This document shows positions 1 to 12,524 of a DNA stretch of 64,000 bases, piece by piece. The notes below the pieces were generated by a model. It searched no databases. It saw only the letters and a program-made list of their open reading frames with translations, and was not told where the DNA came from. The stretch spans positions 61,532,001 through 61,596,000 of the forward strand of contig NC_083691.1 of the NCBI RefSeq assembly GCF_033118175.1, read 5' to 3'. The DNA comes from Dama dama. Taxonomy: Eukaryota > Chordata > Mammalia > Artiodactyla > Cervidae. Position 1 is the first letter of the stretch, and the number at the start of each line of letters is the position of its first letter. The position numbers and the translations under genes were made by a program.

Positions 1-3000
1 TGGTGGAGTAAAAGGATGTGTGCTCATTTTCTTCTGCAAGAACTCCAAAATTACAACATGCTGCTGAACAACCATCGACAGGAGAATGTCAGACTCCATG
101 AGAAAAAGATACCCCACATCCAGGGGCAAAGGAGAAGGCCCAGCAAGATGGTAGGAGGGGCAAAATCATGTTTAGAATCAAACTCCATACCCACCAGAGA
201 TGCTTAGAGGTCTCAAACAAAACTTTATGCACACCAGGACCCAGCGACCCCACAGAGACTGAACCAGACCTGTGTTTGAGTCTCCTGTGGAGGTATGGGT
301 CAGCAGTGGCCTGCTGCAGGGCCAGGGGCTCAGGGTGCAGCTACCTGGTCACACAGACTGTCTTGGAGGTTGCCATTAACCCTATCATAGAGCCATCAAG
401 CAGAGGACCACAAACTGCAGAACAATTATGCCAAAGAAATTCTCACACTGTTAAGAAAGTTCTAGGACCCACAACAGATTTCCCAACCTGGGGGTCTGGC
501 AAAGGGACTGAGAAGTCCCAGGAAATTCGACTTTGGAAGCCAGTGGTATTTGATTACAGAACTTACATAGTGTGTGGGGGAAACACACTTGTGAGCACCG
601 GGACCAAGGAGAAAAGAGCAGTGACCCCACAAAAGACTGGCCCAGACTTGCCTGTGAGTGTCCAAGAGTCTTCGGGGGCAGCGTGGGTCGGCAGTGGCCT
701 GCTGCAGGGTTAGGGGCACTAAGTGTGACAGTGCATGCATGGGACCTTTTGAAGGAGGTCACCATTATCTTCATTTCCTTCACCATAGTTTGGTCTCAGG
801 TCAAACAACAGGGAGGGAACAGAGCCCCACCCATCAATAGAAAGTTGGATTAAAGATTTACTGAGCCTGGACCCCTCCATCAGAATAAGACCCAATTCCC
901 CCCACAGTCAGTCTCTCCCATCAGGAAGCTTCCATAAGCCTCTTATCTTTGCCAGACAGAATGAAAACCACAATCACAGAAAACTAATCAAACGGATCAC
1001 ATGGACCACAGCCTTGTCTAACTCAGTGAAACTATGAGCCATGCCATGTAGGGCCAACCAAGATGGATAGGTCAAGGTGGAGATTTCTGACAATGTGGTC
1101 CATTGGAGAAGAGAATGGCTAACCACTTCAGTATTCATGCCTTGAGAACCCCGTGAACAGTATGAAAAGGCAAAAAGATAGGACACTGAAAGATGAACTC
1201 CCTGGGTCAGTAGGTGCCCAGTGTGTTACTGGAGAAGAGTGGAGAAATAACTCCAGAAAGAATGAAGAGGCAGAGCCAAAGCGAAAACAATGGCCAGTTG
1301 TGGATGTGACTGGTGATGGAAGTAAAGTCTGATCCTTTAAAGAGCAGTATTGCACAGGAACCTGGAATGTTAGGTCCATGAATCAAGGTAAATTAAAAAT
1401 GGTCAAACAGGAGATGGCAAGAGTGAACATTGACATTTTAGGAATCAGTGAACTAAAATCGACTGGAATGGGTGAATTTAATTCAGATGACCATTATATC
1501 TACTACTGTGGGCAAGAATCCCTTAGAAGAAATGAAGTAGCCATGATAATCAACAAAAGAGTCTGAAATGCAGTACTTGGATACAATCTCAAAAATGACA
1601 GAATGATCTCTGTTCATTTCCAAGGAAAACCATTCAATATCACAGTTATCCAAGTCTATGCGCCAACCAGTAATGGTGAAAGAGCTGAAATTGAACAATT
1701 CTATGAAGACCTACAAGACCATCTAGAACTAACACCCTAAAAAGATGTCCTTCTCATCATAGGGGACTGGAATACAAAAGTAGGACTTCAAGAGATACCT
1801 GGAGTAATAGGTAAATTTGGCCATGGAGTACAAAATGAAGGAGGGCAAAGGCTAATAGGGTTTTGCCAAGAGAACACACTGGTCATAGCAAATACCCTCT
1901 TCCAACAACACAAGAAAAGATTCTACACGTGGGCATTAACAGATGATCAATACTGAAATCAGACTGATTATATTCTTTGCAGCCAAAGATGGAGAAGCTC
2001 TATACAGTCAGCAAAAACAAGACTGGGAGCTGACTGGGGCTCAGATCATGAACTCCTTATTGCCAAATTCAGACTTATATTGAAGAAAATAGGGAAAACC
2101 ACTAGACCATTCAGGTATGATCTAAATCAAATCCCTTACAATTATACAGTTAAAGTGACAAATAGATTCAAGGGATTAGATCTGATGGAGTGCTTGAAGA
2201 ACTATAGACGGAGGCTCATGACATTGCACAGGAGGCAGTGATCAAGATCATCCCCAAGAAAAAGAAATGCAAAAAGGCAAAATGGTTGTCTGAGGAGGCC
2301 TTACAAACAGCTGAGAAAAGAAGAGAAGCTAAAGGCAAAGAAGAAAAGGAAAGATATATCCATTGGGATACAGAGTTCCAAAGAATAGCAAGGAGAGACA
2401 AGAAAGCCTTCCTCAGTGATCAGTGAAAAAAAAATAGAGGAAAACAACAGAATGGGAAAGATTAGAGGTCTCTTCAAGAAAATTAGAGGCACCAAGGGAA
2501 TATTTCATGCAAAGATGGGCACAATAAAGGACAGAAATGGTACGGACCTAACAGAAGCAGAAGATATTAAGAAGAGGTGGCAAGAATACACAGAAGAACT
2601 GTGCAAAAAAGATCTTCATGACCCAGATAATCACAAAGGTGTGATCACTCACCTAGAGCCAGGCATCCTGGAATGCGAAGTCAAGTGAGCTTTAGGGAGC
2701 ATCACTATGAACAAAGCTAGTGGACATGATGGAGTTCCAGGTGAGCTATTTCAAATCCTAAAAGATGATGCTGTGAAAGTGCTGCACTGAATATGCCAAC
2801 AAATCTGGAAAACTCAGCAGTGGCCACAGAATTGGAGAAGGTCAGTTTTCAATCCAATTCCAAAGAAGGGAAATGCCAAAGAATGTTCAAACTACTGCAC
2901 AATTGCACTCATCTCACACAGTAGCAAAATAATGCTAAAAATTCTCCAAGTCAGGCTTCAGTAGTACATGAATTATGAACTTCCAGATGTTCAACTGGAT

Positions 3001-4176
3001 TTAGAAAAGGCAGAGGAACCAGAGATCAAATTGCCAACATCCACTGGATCATAGAAAAAGCAAGAGCATTCCAGAAAAACATTTACTTCTGCTTTATTGA
3101 CTATGCCAAAGCCTTTGACTCTGTGGATCAGAAGAAACTGTGGAAAATTCTTAAAGAGATGGGAATATCAGACCACCTGACCTGCCTCCTGAGAAATCTG
3201 TAGGCAGGTCAAGAAGCAACAGTTAGAACTGGATATGGAACAACAGACTGGTTCCTAATCAGGAAAGGAGTACATCAAGGCTGTATATTGTCACTCTGCT
3301 TATTTAACTTGTATGCAGAGTACATTATGTGAAATACTGGGCTGGATGAAGCACAAGCTGGAATCAAGATTTCTGGGAGAAATATCAGTAACCTCAGATA
3401 TACAGATAACACCACCCTTATAGCAAAAAGTGAAGAGGAACTAAAGAGCTTCTTGATGAAAGTGAAAGAGGAGAGTGAAAAAGCTTGACTTAAAACTCAA
3501 CATTCAAAAAACTAAGATCATGGCATCTGGTTCCATCACTCCATAACAAATAGATGGAGAAACAATGGAAACAGTGACAGACTTCATTTTTTTGGGCTCC
3601 AAAATTACTGCAGATGGTGACTGCAGCCATGAAATAAAAAAATGCTTGCTCCTTGGAAGAAAAGCTATGACCAACCGAGACAACATATTAAGAAGTAGAG
3701 ATATTACTTTACCAACAAAGTTCCATTTAGTCAAAGCTATGGCATTTCCCGTAGTCATGTATGGATCTGAGAGTTGGACCATAAAGAAAGCCGAGTGCCA
3801 AAGAATTGATGCTTTCGAACTGTGGTGTTGGAGAAGATTCTTGAGAGTCCCTTGGACTGCAAGGATATCCAACCAGTCCATCCTAAAGGAGACCAGCCCT
3901 GGGTGTTCATTGGAAGGACTGATGCTGATGCTGAAGCTCCAGTTCTTTGGCCACCTGATGTGAAGAACTGACTCATTTGAAAAGACCCTGATGCTGGGAA
4001 AGACTGAAGGCAGGAGGAGAAGGGGACATTAGAGGATGAGATGATTGGATGGCATCACTGATTTGATGGACATGAGTTTGAGCAAGCTCTGGGATTTGGT
4101 GATGGACAGGGCAGCCTGGCACGCTACAGTCCAAGGGGTCAAAGAGAGTTGGGCACGACTGAGCAAATGAACTGAA
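1..4176 (+). mobile_element. BovB (RTE-type LINE), near full length, inactive
   Basis: This is a BovB retrotransposon in sense orientation. The order is a long 5' leader (1 to about 1377), an endonuclease region (about 1378-2200), a reverse-transcriptase region (about 2680-3480), a conserved C-terminal part (3565-3963) and the typical 3' end finishing in 'actgaact' near 4176. The left end lies outside the window, so no target-site duplication can be tested. The coding part is broken many times: in-frame stops occur at about 1564, 1738 and 1954, and there are frameshifts after that. The element therefore cannot be autonomous. Its divergence from the other BovB copies in the window suggests an older insertion. 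Confidence 0.92.
1378..3963 (+). pseudogene. BovB endonuclease/reverse transcriptase, degenerate
   Basis: This is the remnant of the single BovB polyprotein, an apurinic-type endonuclease followed by a reverse transcriptase that would copy its own RNA at a nicked target. Open pieces are 1378-1566 (start of the endonuclease, beginning MNQGK), 2416-2688 (linker before the polymerase) and 3565-3963 (C-terminal region beginning METVTDF). The piece 1378-1566 ends at a TGA where the reading frame otherwise continues. The polymerase box that should read YADD reads Y-T-D-N at 3399-3410, so a catalytic aspartate is lost. Together with the other stops and frameshifts this makes it a clear pseudogene. 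BovB is a family of cellular retrotransposons, not a virus. Confidence 0.88.
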
Positions 4177-5544
4177 CTTTGCAAAAAAAGTGTGACCTTT
4201 CCCTTCCCTTGGGTCAGTGTCTCCATCCTTAGGGATGCCTGGAGCCCTTGGGAGCACTTTGGCTTCTGTAACCTCTCTCCATACCATGGAGGAAGGATGT
4301 TGGCTTGAGCTCCCCATGTTGGGGTGGCAGTGGCCCCTGCCTTGGCTATAACTCCCATCTAATGAAAACATTGCAAGATAGACAAGGCTTAAAGCAAAGC
4401 AGAGCCACTGATGTGTGGGCAGGTATAGGCAAAAAAAAAAAAAAAAAAAAAGTGGTGGGGGGTTAGCACGCAAAGTTGAATTGCTGAGATAACAGGATAT
4501 CTTAATAGCATGGGAAAAGGGGATTGTGAGATCAAAGGCCACGATAAGAGGGTGATTACTTCATCATGACTCTTCTGAGGATGACAGTCATATACAGAGA
4601 GCAGACACCGCCCCCCCCCCCCCCCACCAACCCCGTCTCTTTGATTTCAAAGTGGGAAACACTCAACCCAACCCCAAATAGCCTGGCCCTCTACCCTAAC
4701 TCCCCACACCCCGCTGGCTGATTCTGCCCTGGTGTCATTGGCTGATGGAATGCCTGACTTTCAGTGCCCACTGCATTTGCTCTTGTGTGATTTTATTTTT
4801 ATTTCCAGTTCATATTTTTATTTATTCAAAGCTAAATAATTTACTCTGTGGAGCATCCTGGATTTTGCCTGAAGTCTTGCCTATATTCTTTACTTGGTTG
4901 TAACCATTGGGAGTTGATTTGGAGGCTTTTTAAACAAAATTATTGCATTTTAAGAAAGACAAACTAGTTTACCAGCATTATTTCTAGTCCTTAAAATTCA
5001 AAGCAGTTTTTTAGAGACTGTTCTTTGCTTTTGGAGATGGAGCCGATTTCAGTTTATAGCTTGTTGTCTTCACACCCATCTCGGTGACTAATACTGTAAG
5101 ATGGATTTCCTTTTTTTTTTTTTTTCCTTCCTTGAAGTGGGTTTCAAATCCCCAAAGAATTTCTGGGAGGGGAAGAAAAATCCTTTAATTGAAAGCAAGA
5201 GAAAACAAAACAAAAAAGCATAAGAGAGCTGACAAAAATATCATGTTTAATGAAACCAAGTTCCATTCCTGCAGATGGCTGTGGAGGCACAGAAAGACCT
5301 AAAGACAGAAAAACGGGTTTTCTTTATGTGCCTTGTAAAGGGTGGTTTCTCTTTTGAATGTCACATGAGTGACCGGCCAGTGCCTTGCAGAACCCGTGAG
5401 TGAGCAGGTAGGAGTCCAGCTACCCTTCAGGCTGTATAGGGTCCTGTGCTGAAGTGGCTTGTGTGGGCATCCGGGGCTCTGCTCTCCACTGACCGCCAGA
5501 GCATGGGCAGTGTGTTCCACATTGTTCGGCACTGGGTCAGATGC
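4177..5544. other. Single-copy DNA, no gene seen
   Basis: No coding region is supported here. The stretch contains an A run (4431-4451), a C run of 15 (4611-4625) and a T run (about 5104-5122). The A run is not preceded by a recognisable SINE or retrocopy. Confidence 0.6.
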
Positions 5545-5755
5545 CTTTAAGTCTAGACTCAGCCACTTAGCAGCTGTGTGACTTCAGGCAAGGGACTTAA
5601 CCTCCCCGGGCCTCAGTTTTCTCTTTTGTAAGAGTCAGACAGGACTGAGTGACTGAACTGAATTGAACTGAGGCTGAAAGGAATCATATCTACCTGCATG
5701 GTTATCTGGGAGGATTACTTAAGATTCATAGTGGAATGTTCTTGGCACAGTGTCT
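5545..5755 (+). repeat. MIR SINE split by a short BovB/Bov-tA 3' tail
   Basis: The left arm (5545-5625) has the MIR core 'agctgtgtgacttcaggcaa' and 'cctcagttttctc'. The right arm (about 5673-5755) continues with the MIR 3' part, including 'ttggcacagtgtctgacc'. Between them sits a foreign 47-bp piece, listed separately. Confidence 0.7.
5626..5672 (+). mobile_element. 3' terminal fragment of BovB or Bov-tA
   Basis: The sequence contains 'gagtcagacaggactgagtg' followed by 'actgaactgaa', the shared 3' end of BovB and Bov-tA. Only about 45 bp are present, inside an MIR, replacing a few MIR bases. No target-site duplication is obvious. Confidence 0.65.
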
Positions 5756-5760
5756 GACCC

Positions 5761-8700
5761 TTAAAAAAGGGTGCTGCTTCTTCCTGTGGCCTGATCCATC
5801 CCGCTGTGTGTGTAACCAGATTGTAATCTCTGTGAGGAGGGGCTGGGCTTTGCACACCTGAGGAGCTTCTCTGGTGCTGGAGACCAAGGAGACCCTTACA
5901 GTCTGCGGGGGCTGAATGAATAACGGAATTACTGAGGCAGGTTTCTTAAAATAACCCAAAAAAGTACCAGTCTCGCTGAACTTCCCTCTTAAACAAATTA
6001 AACAAAACCCATAAAGAAATAAGCACATTTCAAAACTCCACAAGTTTGAAATTAACTTTATTTCATTAGGAATTAATGACTTTGAACGTTTTCCCATTCT
6101 GCTGTCAATTCTTGCATCTCTAGTGACTTTTCATCTTCCACCTTCTGTCTATGAAATTACTCTCTTTCAGAGTGAGAGAACTTGGGCAGTTTTTGTGGCT
6201 GGAAATGGACTTGACCTTTTTCCATTAGGGAAGGGTGTTGTGGCTGTAAGAATGGTGTATGGACCTCTGGTCTATGAGACTCCAAGGTAGGAAAGGCGTA
6301 GTTTATTTTGGAATCTTCTTTGCTAGAGAACAGGGGAAGCTGTGTATCTCAAATCCCCTCTTTCTACCTTCCTCTTCACACACAGTCTCCACCCAGCCCA
6401 GGGCTATTTTATACCCTGGACTGGAGTCTCAGACTTCCTCCAATACCCCTAGCCTGTATGCGTTTTTCTTGACCTCACTCCTTCTCTCCTGCTTGCCCTC
6501 TGTTCAGTTAACACCTTCTTTCTTTGGTTTTCCAGCCCAACAGTTCATCTCTCTGCATGCTGTTTGCTCATCTCTGTCCCATTTAAGATGAGCACAGACA
6601 ACTTAATTCATTGCATTGGGTTTGCTGAACCCGGGGCTGGGGCCGGGGTCGGCGGGGCTGGGGGGGTGGGGGGCATTGGTAGGAGGGGTGTGGTGTGGGG
6701 CATTGTGTCTCACTTTCTTCCCTTTTTCTATCTGTTTTCTTTCTCTCCCTTAGTTTCAGTCCATGTACCTGGCAGCTACATTTCTGACTGGAGTTTCATA
6801 CTTTAATGCATTCATAAACCCCCTCTTTTTGTCCTTTCCTTGATAAAAATTCCATATCATACCTACCAACCCAAATTGGCCCAAAAGATAAATAGCAGCT
6901 ACTTTTTCTTTTTCAAATTACAAAAGGTTTCCCTCTAGGAACAATAGCTGGTACACTGACAAGTGAATCCATTTATTAAAACGATTTATAGTTCACTTTT
7001 GTGAAATATGTCTATTCTGTAATTTGAGGCAAACCTGTGTTCCTTTATGGGTTTTTTATCCCATCATTTTTTTTTCACTCTATCTCTTCCCTAGCTGTAG
7101 CTAGTTTGGTAGAAACTTCGCAGCATGTGCACCTTAATACAGTCACCTGGTAAATCAAGTCTGGATCTCTTTGATTTGCATCTTTCCCTTGCTTTGTCAG
7201 GGCAAGATGGCAGGGATGGCGGTAAGGGTGCAAGATAGATTGGAAGGGACTGACACTGCTTTTTAATCACTTGGATAGCATACCCTTCCCTTTGGCTTTG
7301 TTTTTGTTCAGAGGCTTTTAAGCCTGTTAAGTCACACCTTGTCTCCCAATCATTGCCTCCTCGATATTAAAGTTTATTGCTCCCTTCAATAGAGATGGAG
7401 TGAAAACTGGGAAATTTAGAGGCAAACCACAGGTTTTCACTGAGCAGTAAGATTCATCTGGGCATGATAGTGTGGTGTGAAGTAACACCAAGGAAGAGAA
7501 GACAGGCAGAGGGCTGGAAAGCACCTCACTTCCCATGGGGCCTGTGGGTTCCAAATGCATGAAGCCTGTAGATCCTGAATGGCAGGAGGTACCTGTGTTT
7601 GGGGGACTGGTTTATGATGCCCCCTACTTGTTTGGTGTGATATTTGGGTTCCATATTTAAAAAATTTATTTCTTTCAAATAGTTTCAAACTGTCTTGCTG
7701 TTTCTTCTCTGCCAATGCCAAGGGAGCAGCATGGGTTAAATCTAGTTAGCTGTGTTTGTGCTTAATTTCTGTCTCTTTGTCTCTCTCTCTCTCTGTCTCC
7801 CTGTGTCTCTGGACTTGACTGGTTTAATTTATATTATGAAAGGTGAATTCCTGGTAGGGAGTTGGGGGATTGGCTTTGAGAGCAAATCTAACAGCACATG
7901 GTTGGAACATTGTGCCTGAGATAACCCCCCCACCCCCTTTTTTTTAAGGGCAATAAGGTGACTGAATCTGGGTACAGTCAGGACACCCCCAGGAGAGCCT
8001 TGTACACTGCAGACAGACTGTTTTTGCCCCCTTTTCTGGTCACCCGATCTCTTTCCATGTGCTGCTTTTAGAACTTCCTGCTGCTCAGGCCTGGCCTCGC
8101 AAAAGGGAACAGCCATTCAAGTCCAGACACATTGCAGACTTCTGGCAAAATAGCCGGAGCTCACGAAAATTTACACTTTTCCTGGCACCTGGCCGACAGA
8201 ATGAGCCGGACTTGGCTTGGGTTTGCTTTCAGTTAGCAAAGCCCTTTGGGGTGGGGGTGGGGGGGCGGTGGAGAGTTGGGGGTGGGGTGGCAGTAAGATT
8301 CTCGAGAAGGGTCAGAGCTGCTGAAATAAATATCAGTTCAGCTAGAGAGAGCAATTCCTATAATTATATCTGCCTGATGACTTATAATCAGCATTCTTAG
8401 CAGAGTCTGTAACTTTCATGTCTTTTCCTCCTGTGTGCTCTGATGGTGGGGGTGCCGAGGGGCGGGCTAAAAAAGTGGTGTCACTGGTGGTTGTTGCTGT
8501 TAACGTGAACACCGTTTTCACTGAAGATTACCTTTGAAATAATGCCAGTGGGGCATTTGCTGGATTTTCTTGGTGAAAGGGTCTGAGGACTATGTACTAT
8601 TTTTCACTAGGGAGAATCCTGTGTATATAGACATTTAAAAGAGCAAAACAAAGCTGAGTGTGTGAACAAAGCTCAGACTTGTCATGCTGGTCCTGTCTTC

Positions 8701-9695
8701 CAAGCAAGGGTCCATTTTGGATCCTCACCTAACATAGCCCATTCTCCATCTGCCCTCTTTGAAAAACTTGAGAGAAACCAGTCGTCTGCCAGTCCACAGG
8801 CTGTGTGTCATTTCCTTCCTTCTCCAAGCCTCACTCTTTCCACAGAGGAGACTTTTCAAATTAACGTTTTCAGTTCATTAAAGACCTTTTCGCAAACATT
8901 TCATTCTGGTAAAGGCAGCATTTCATCTGGAAATGGTCAGGCTCACGTTGGCACAGAATGGAGTGAGAAAGGAAAAAAAAAAAAAAAAATCCCTTTTCAT
9001 CAAGTGGACAGTGTGCAGCAAGCCTCAAATGGGTCTTCCCGAGAAGCTGGGGAGGTTCTTTGGAAGGAAAAAACAAAGTCGATGAATGAAAATCATTTGC
9101 TCTTGTTTGTTTTGCAAAACTAGCAAGGGAATAAGGGAGCTGGGCTTTCATTCCTTAAAAAAAAACACAAAAAAACGGGATTCTCTGGGAAGAAGCAGCT
9201 CGCAATTGTGTCCCTTTGTCTTGCTTCTGCTAACATCCACTGCAGCCTCTCCAGGGCTCACTCTGTGTCTGGGGAAGAGTGCATGAAAAGCCTTCTACTG
9301 CCAGATGAAAATATGGCCTTCTCTTCCCTGCCTGGCTTGAACCAGACACTCTGAGAGTCTCATGCAAATGGCCGGCTTCCCCAGAACAGATCAGTGGAGC
9401 AGAGAAACAGTACCTTGACAAGCTTGAGTGCTTGGGGCTTGTTGGACAAAATTACAGAAAATCTTTAGTTGATGCAGGATTGGAGATAGGCAGGCAGAGC
9501 ATGATTTCTGCTGCTGTTGTTGCCCCAGCCTGGAGAAAAAACCCAGGCATCTTCCAGGAAGGAATCTGAGAGAAGAGCTAGTCTGTGTGGTGCTTGCTTG
9601 CTTGTTGTTACTGTGTTTTGCACAGTAACTGCTGACCTTAGGATCAGCTCCACTTTTATCTGTTTCATACGGTGGAGTTTGGCATAAGACTTCCA
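5761..9695. other. Single-copy DNA with G-rich tracts, no gene seen
   Basis: No coding region is supported. There are two G-rich tracts (6632-6700 and 8248-8290), a CT-rich stretch near 7780-7810 and an A run (8973-8989). The segment at about 8300-8400 is AT-rich, free of recognisable repeats and looks like possible conserved non-coding DNA. Confidence 0.5.
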
Positions 9696-9699
9696 CTAG

Positions 9700-9805
9700 G
9701 CCTCAAGTTTCTTGAGGCTTGGGCCACATTTGCACTGTTAATGTTACTTACACAAAGTTGGCTTTAGGTAAATACTTGTTAAAGAATAAAGAATGAATAA
9801 TGTAA
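9700..9805 (+). repeat. L2 LINE 3' end remnant
   Basis: The order 'cttgggccacatttgcactg', then 'taggtaaatacttgttaaag' and 'aataaagaatgaat' follows the L2 3' terminus. It is old and diverged. Confidence 0.5.
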
Positions 9806-9869
9806 CTTAAAAGGAGTTTGAAAATATGGAACCAGTTCTTTTGCCCTCCTCTGCTCTTACCTGTTTTAT

Positions 9870-9985
9870 GTCATGGCCAGAGAAGCTTGGTGATTTTCCC
9901 AACATCCTCTACTCAGTTGGTCACTAGCAGGGCCAAGACTGGCTATTCAGGTCTAGTCCAGAGCTAGTGTCTTAGTATTTTCTCT
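9870..9985 (-). repeat. MIR SINE remnant
   Basis: Reverse-complement MIR features are visible: 'ggtgattttcccaacatcc' and 'agcagggccaagactggct'. It is diverged. Confidence 0.5.
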
Positions 9986-10114
9986 ACCAGTGGGACCCAA
10001 AAAACTCACAGATGCCAGTTTCTTGGGGGCACCGTTCAAGTAGAGACACTGTTCCCCATTCACCATCCAACTGCTGGGCATGACTAGCTGGGGTGTTCAT
10101 GACTGTGATGTGCA

Positions 10115-10235
10115 TAAGAGCAGAGAGTATGTCTGTTTTGTCCATCACTGTGTTCTGTGTGCCTGGCACAGTGGCTGGCAATCACTGCTCCATCATTGTA
10201 ATGTTTGTTGAGTGAAGGAACATAAACACAACTCC
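10115..10235 (+). repeat. L2-like 3' end remnant
   Basis: 'gtgcctggcacagtggctgg' followed about 40 bp later by 'atgtttgttgagtgaaggaa' matches the L2 terminal pattern. Confidence 0.5.
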
Positions 10236-10570
10236 CGCCCAAGCTCCATTCTCTTGAATAATCTAGAGAGAGAAGATAACGCTTAATCCTATGTTTATCC
10301 TCCAGAACTCTGGGGTCGCGAAAGTCTTTGGGTCTTAGTTGAAACATCAGCACCAATAGAAGTTCGCTCTGAGCTGCATCCAGCCTCTGTAGTCATCCTC
10401 AGCATCAGTATCAGCAGCAGCAGCAGGCAGATAGGAGTCTGTACAGGGAAATAAGCAGTTCTCGCCTTGTTTTAACATGGCTGCCAGCAGGTCTTACCCC
10501 TATAATCTTCTCACTCTTGTCCCACGTAAATTATAGACTTCTACAGCCTGAATTCATGGGTGATGCAAAG
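10236..10570. other. Short single-copy spacer
   Basis: Nothing recognised except a short run of imperfect CAG triplets near 10410-10430. Confidence 0.5.
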
Positions 10571-10574
10571 AGCA

Positions 10575-10700
10575 CTGGACTCCTGAATTAGCAGTTTTGG
10601 GCACAAGAGTTGGCTCCTCAACTTCCTGGTTCTGTAACCTTGTGCATGTTCCTTGTTCTATTTGACCTTCAGTTTCTGCATCTGTCAAAAAGGAAAACAA
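10575..10700 (+). repeat. MIR SINE remnant
   Basis: MIR core-like order: 'ggttctgtaaccttgtgcat', 'accttcagtttctgcatctg', 'tcaaaaaggaaaac'. It is followed directly by a second MIR in the same orientation. Confidence 0.65.
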
Positions 10701-10704
10701 ACCA

Positions 10705-10900
10705 TGTGGATTTGCTACTTAGCAGCTGAGTGACGTTGGTCAAAGTACTTCATCTTAGGTCTAAACCTTAGCGTTCTCCATTGTAAAATGGGTCAAAACA
10801 GTATGCACTTCTCAGGGTTGATGTGAGGAACATGAGTTAATGCATGCAAAGTGCTTGGTACAGTAAGTGCTCAATATATAGTGATCCTTGTTCTCATCCT
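10705..10900 (+). repeat. MIR SINE, nearly complete
   Basis: 'ctacttagcagctgagtgac', 'tccattgtaaaatgggtc' and 'gtgcttggtacagtaagtgc' are in MIR order, so both the core and the 3' part are present. Confidence 0.8.
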
Positions 10901-11099
10901 ATAGGAATTATAAAACTCGTATGGAATGGCTCATTCTACGGAAGAATTCTATATATAAGGGGTGTTATCGAAATTTTAGCTATTTTCTCTGTGCATCCAA
11001 TTACCTACTAGCATTCATGCTTAGCTGTTTTACAGAAATACCGAAGGTAAATTGCTCCAAATGAAAGTCATGACCTTAGCTCATTTCTAGGGCTCTATC

Positions 11100-11610
11100 C
11101 ACACCCTCTTCCTGCCCCCAACTCATCTTCTCTTCCTGTGTTTCCTGTTTCACAATGATGTCAACATCTTTGTAGTTGTCCAAACTAACTGTTGGGAGAG
11201 GTCAATTTCTATCTCATCTTCAAAACCAACCAATTAACCAAGTTCTTTCAAATTTCTCAGTTGGGGAACCCTCTCCTATTGCTGGATATGCATCTCTCTT
11301 AGCATTGGTCTCCCCGCTGTATCTAGTAGAGCCTATATCTAGTTTTGGGCAGCTGTCTCTCAGTGGTCTCACTCTCTATCGTCATACATTTCTGTCTTCC
11401 ATTTCTAGCCTCTGGCTTTTATGCAAGCTACTCCTCTTTCCCTCACCTGGACAACCCTTCAGAATTTAGCTTAGATAATTCCTACAGGAAGTCCTCCTTG
11501 ACTACCTTTCTGCAGTCTGAATGAGAAGTTTGTTCTGGGGGCATCTTAGATATACTGTCCTGTGCATACCACTGTCATGGTATTTATCATAAAACTATAT
11601 TAAAATTTTT
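11100..11610 (+). repeat. L2 LINE remnant
   Basis: The best-preserved part is 11400-11600, with 'ttcagaatttagcttag', 'aggaagtcctccttgac' and the terminal region reading like the L2 3' untranslated region. The left half is weaker. Confidence 0.5.
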
Positions 11611-11687
11611 AGAGACTTCAAACTTAGAATGGATTAAGGTGTCTTTGTTTCAATATGCAATCTAAAATAAAAACAATACCAAACCAT

Positions 11688-11760
11688 AGAAATAATAGCT
11701 AACATTTACTGAGTTCTTGTTATGCCTCAGGCTCCAGTGCTTTATGTATGTTAAAATTAG
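11688..11760 (-). repeat. MIR SINE remnant
   Basis: 'atagctaacatttactgag' and the following 'ttcttgttatgcctcaggc' are the reverse complement of the MIR 3' region. Confidence 0.65.
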
Positions 11761-11929
11761 TGGTGAGTATCTACTTATAAAATAATTCTGATTATCTAGA
11801 AGAGGTCAGCTGGTGTTCTCCTAAGGAGGAAGGTCTCCAGTTGTTCTTGGCACTAGGGACTCAGGGAAAGACATGGTGAAAGAAACTTTAGAGTTCCAGG
11901 AAAGATGAGCTCTTTCATCATGGCCAGTC

Positions 11930-12040
11930 AACGCGACCTTGTGCAGCTCACTTAAGTCTGGTTTGTCTTACTTTCTGCACCTGTCAAATGGGGCTTAATG
12001 GTAATTATTTTATTTACTTCATGGGTACAAGGAATGCCCA
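11930..12040 (+). repeat. MIR SINE remnant
   Basis: 'gaccttgtgcagctcactta' and 'ctgcacctgtcaaatggggc' are in MIR core order. Confidence 0.6.
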
Positions 12041-12524
12041 AGCTTTTAGATACAGTGTAAATTACTACATCACTAATGGAAATGGACCCTTTATTTTGGC
12101 ATAGTACACTGAACCATTTATTCTGGCATAGTACATTGGAGCTGTTCACATGGGTTTGGGAGTCCAGACCTTGGAATCCATGCTTGGGCACTTTTAGCAG
12201 GAAGCAGAGAACTCATCTCCCAACCAGACCCCTCTCCTCTTTTTAGCAAGGAAGCCCTTTGAATAAGTTTTCAAATGGTTTAGACTTTCCCTAAATGCTG
12301 TTCTGAGGGGCCTACTGTTGTCAGCAGTACCTCAGTGGGATGCGAAAGTGTGACTGAAGTGGATGTGGGATGTTTATGTACAAGCTGGTTCATCATAGCT
12401 GGGAACGAGTATCTAGGTAAAAACTGAGAGGAGAAAATGATTGAACATGGATTTCTCCACAATGACTTCAGTATCTCAACTCAGGTGAATAAACAGAATG
12501 TGTCATATGCATACTAAGATGTAT

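Noticed and set aside
168..853. Overlapping open frames of up to 181 codons near the left end
   Set aside because: They lie in the BovB 5' leader, in several frames and both strands, and match no protein; they are chance openings in a repeat.
4431..4451. A run that could be the tail of a processed retrocopy
   Set aside because: No AATAAA-like signal, SINE body or flanking duplication is visible to its left.
8973..8989. A run of 17 as a possible retrocopy tail
   Set aside because: The upstream sequence matches no element and no duplication flanks it.
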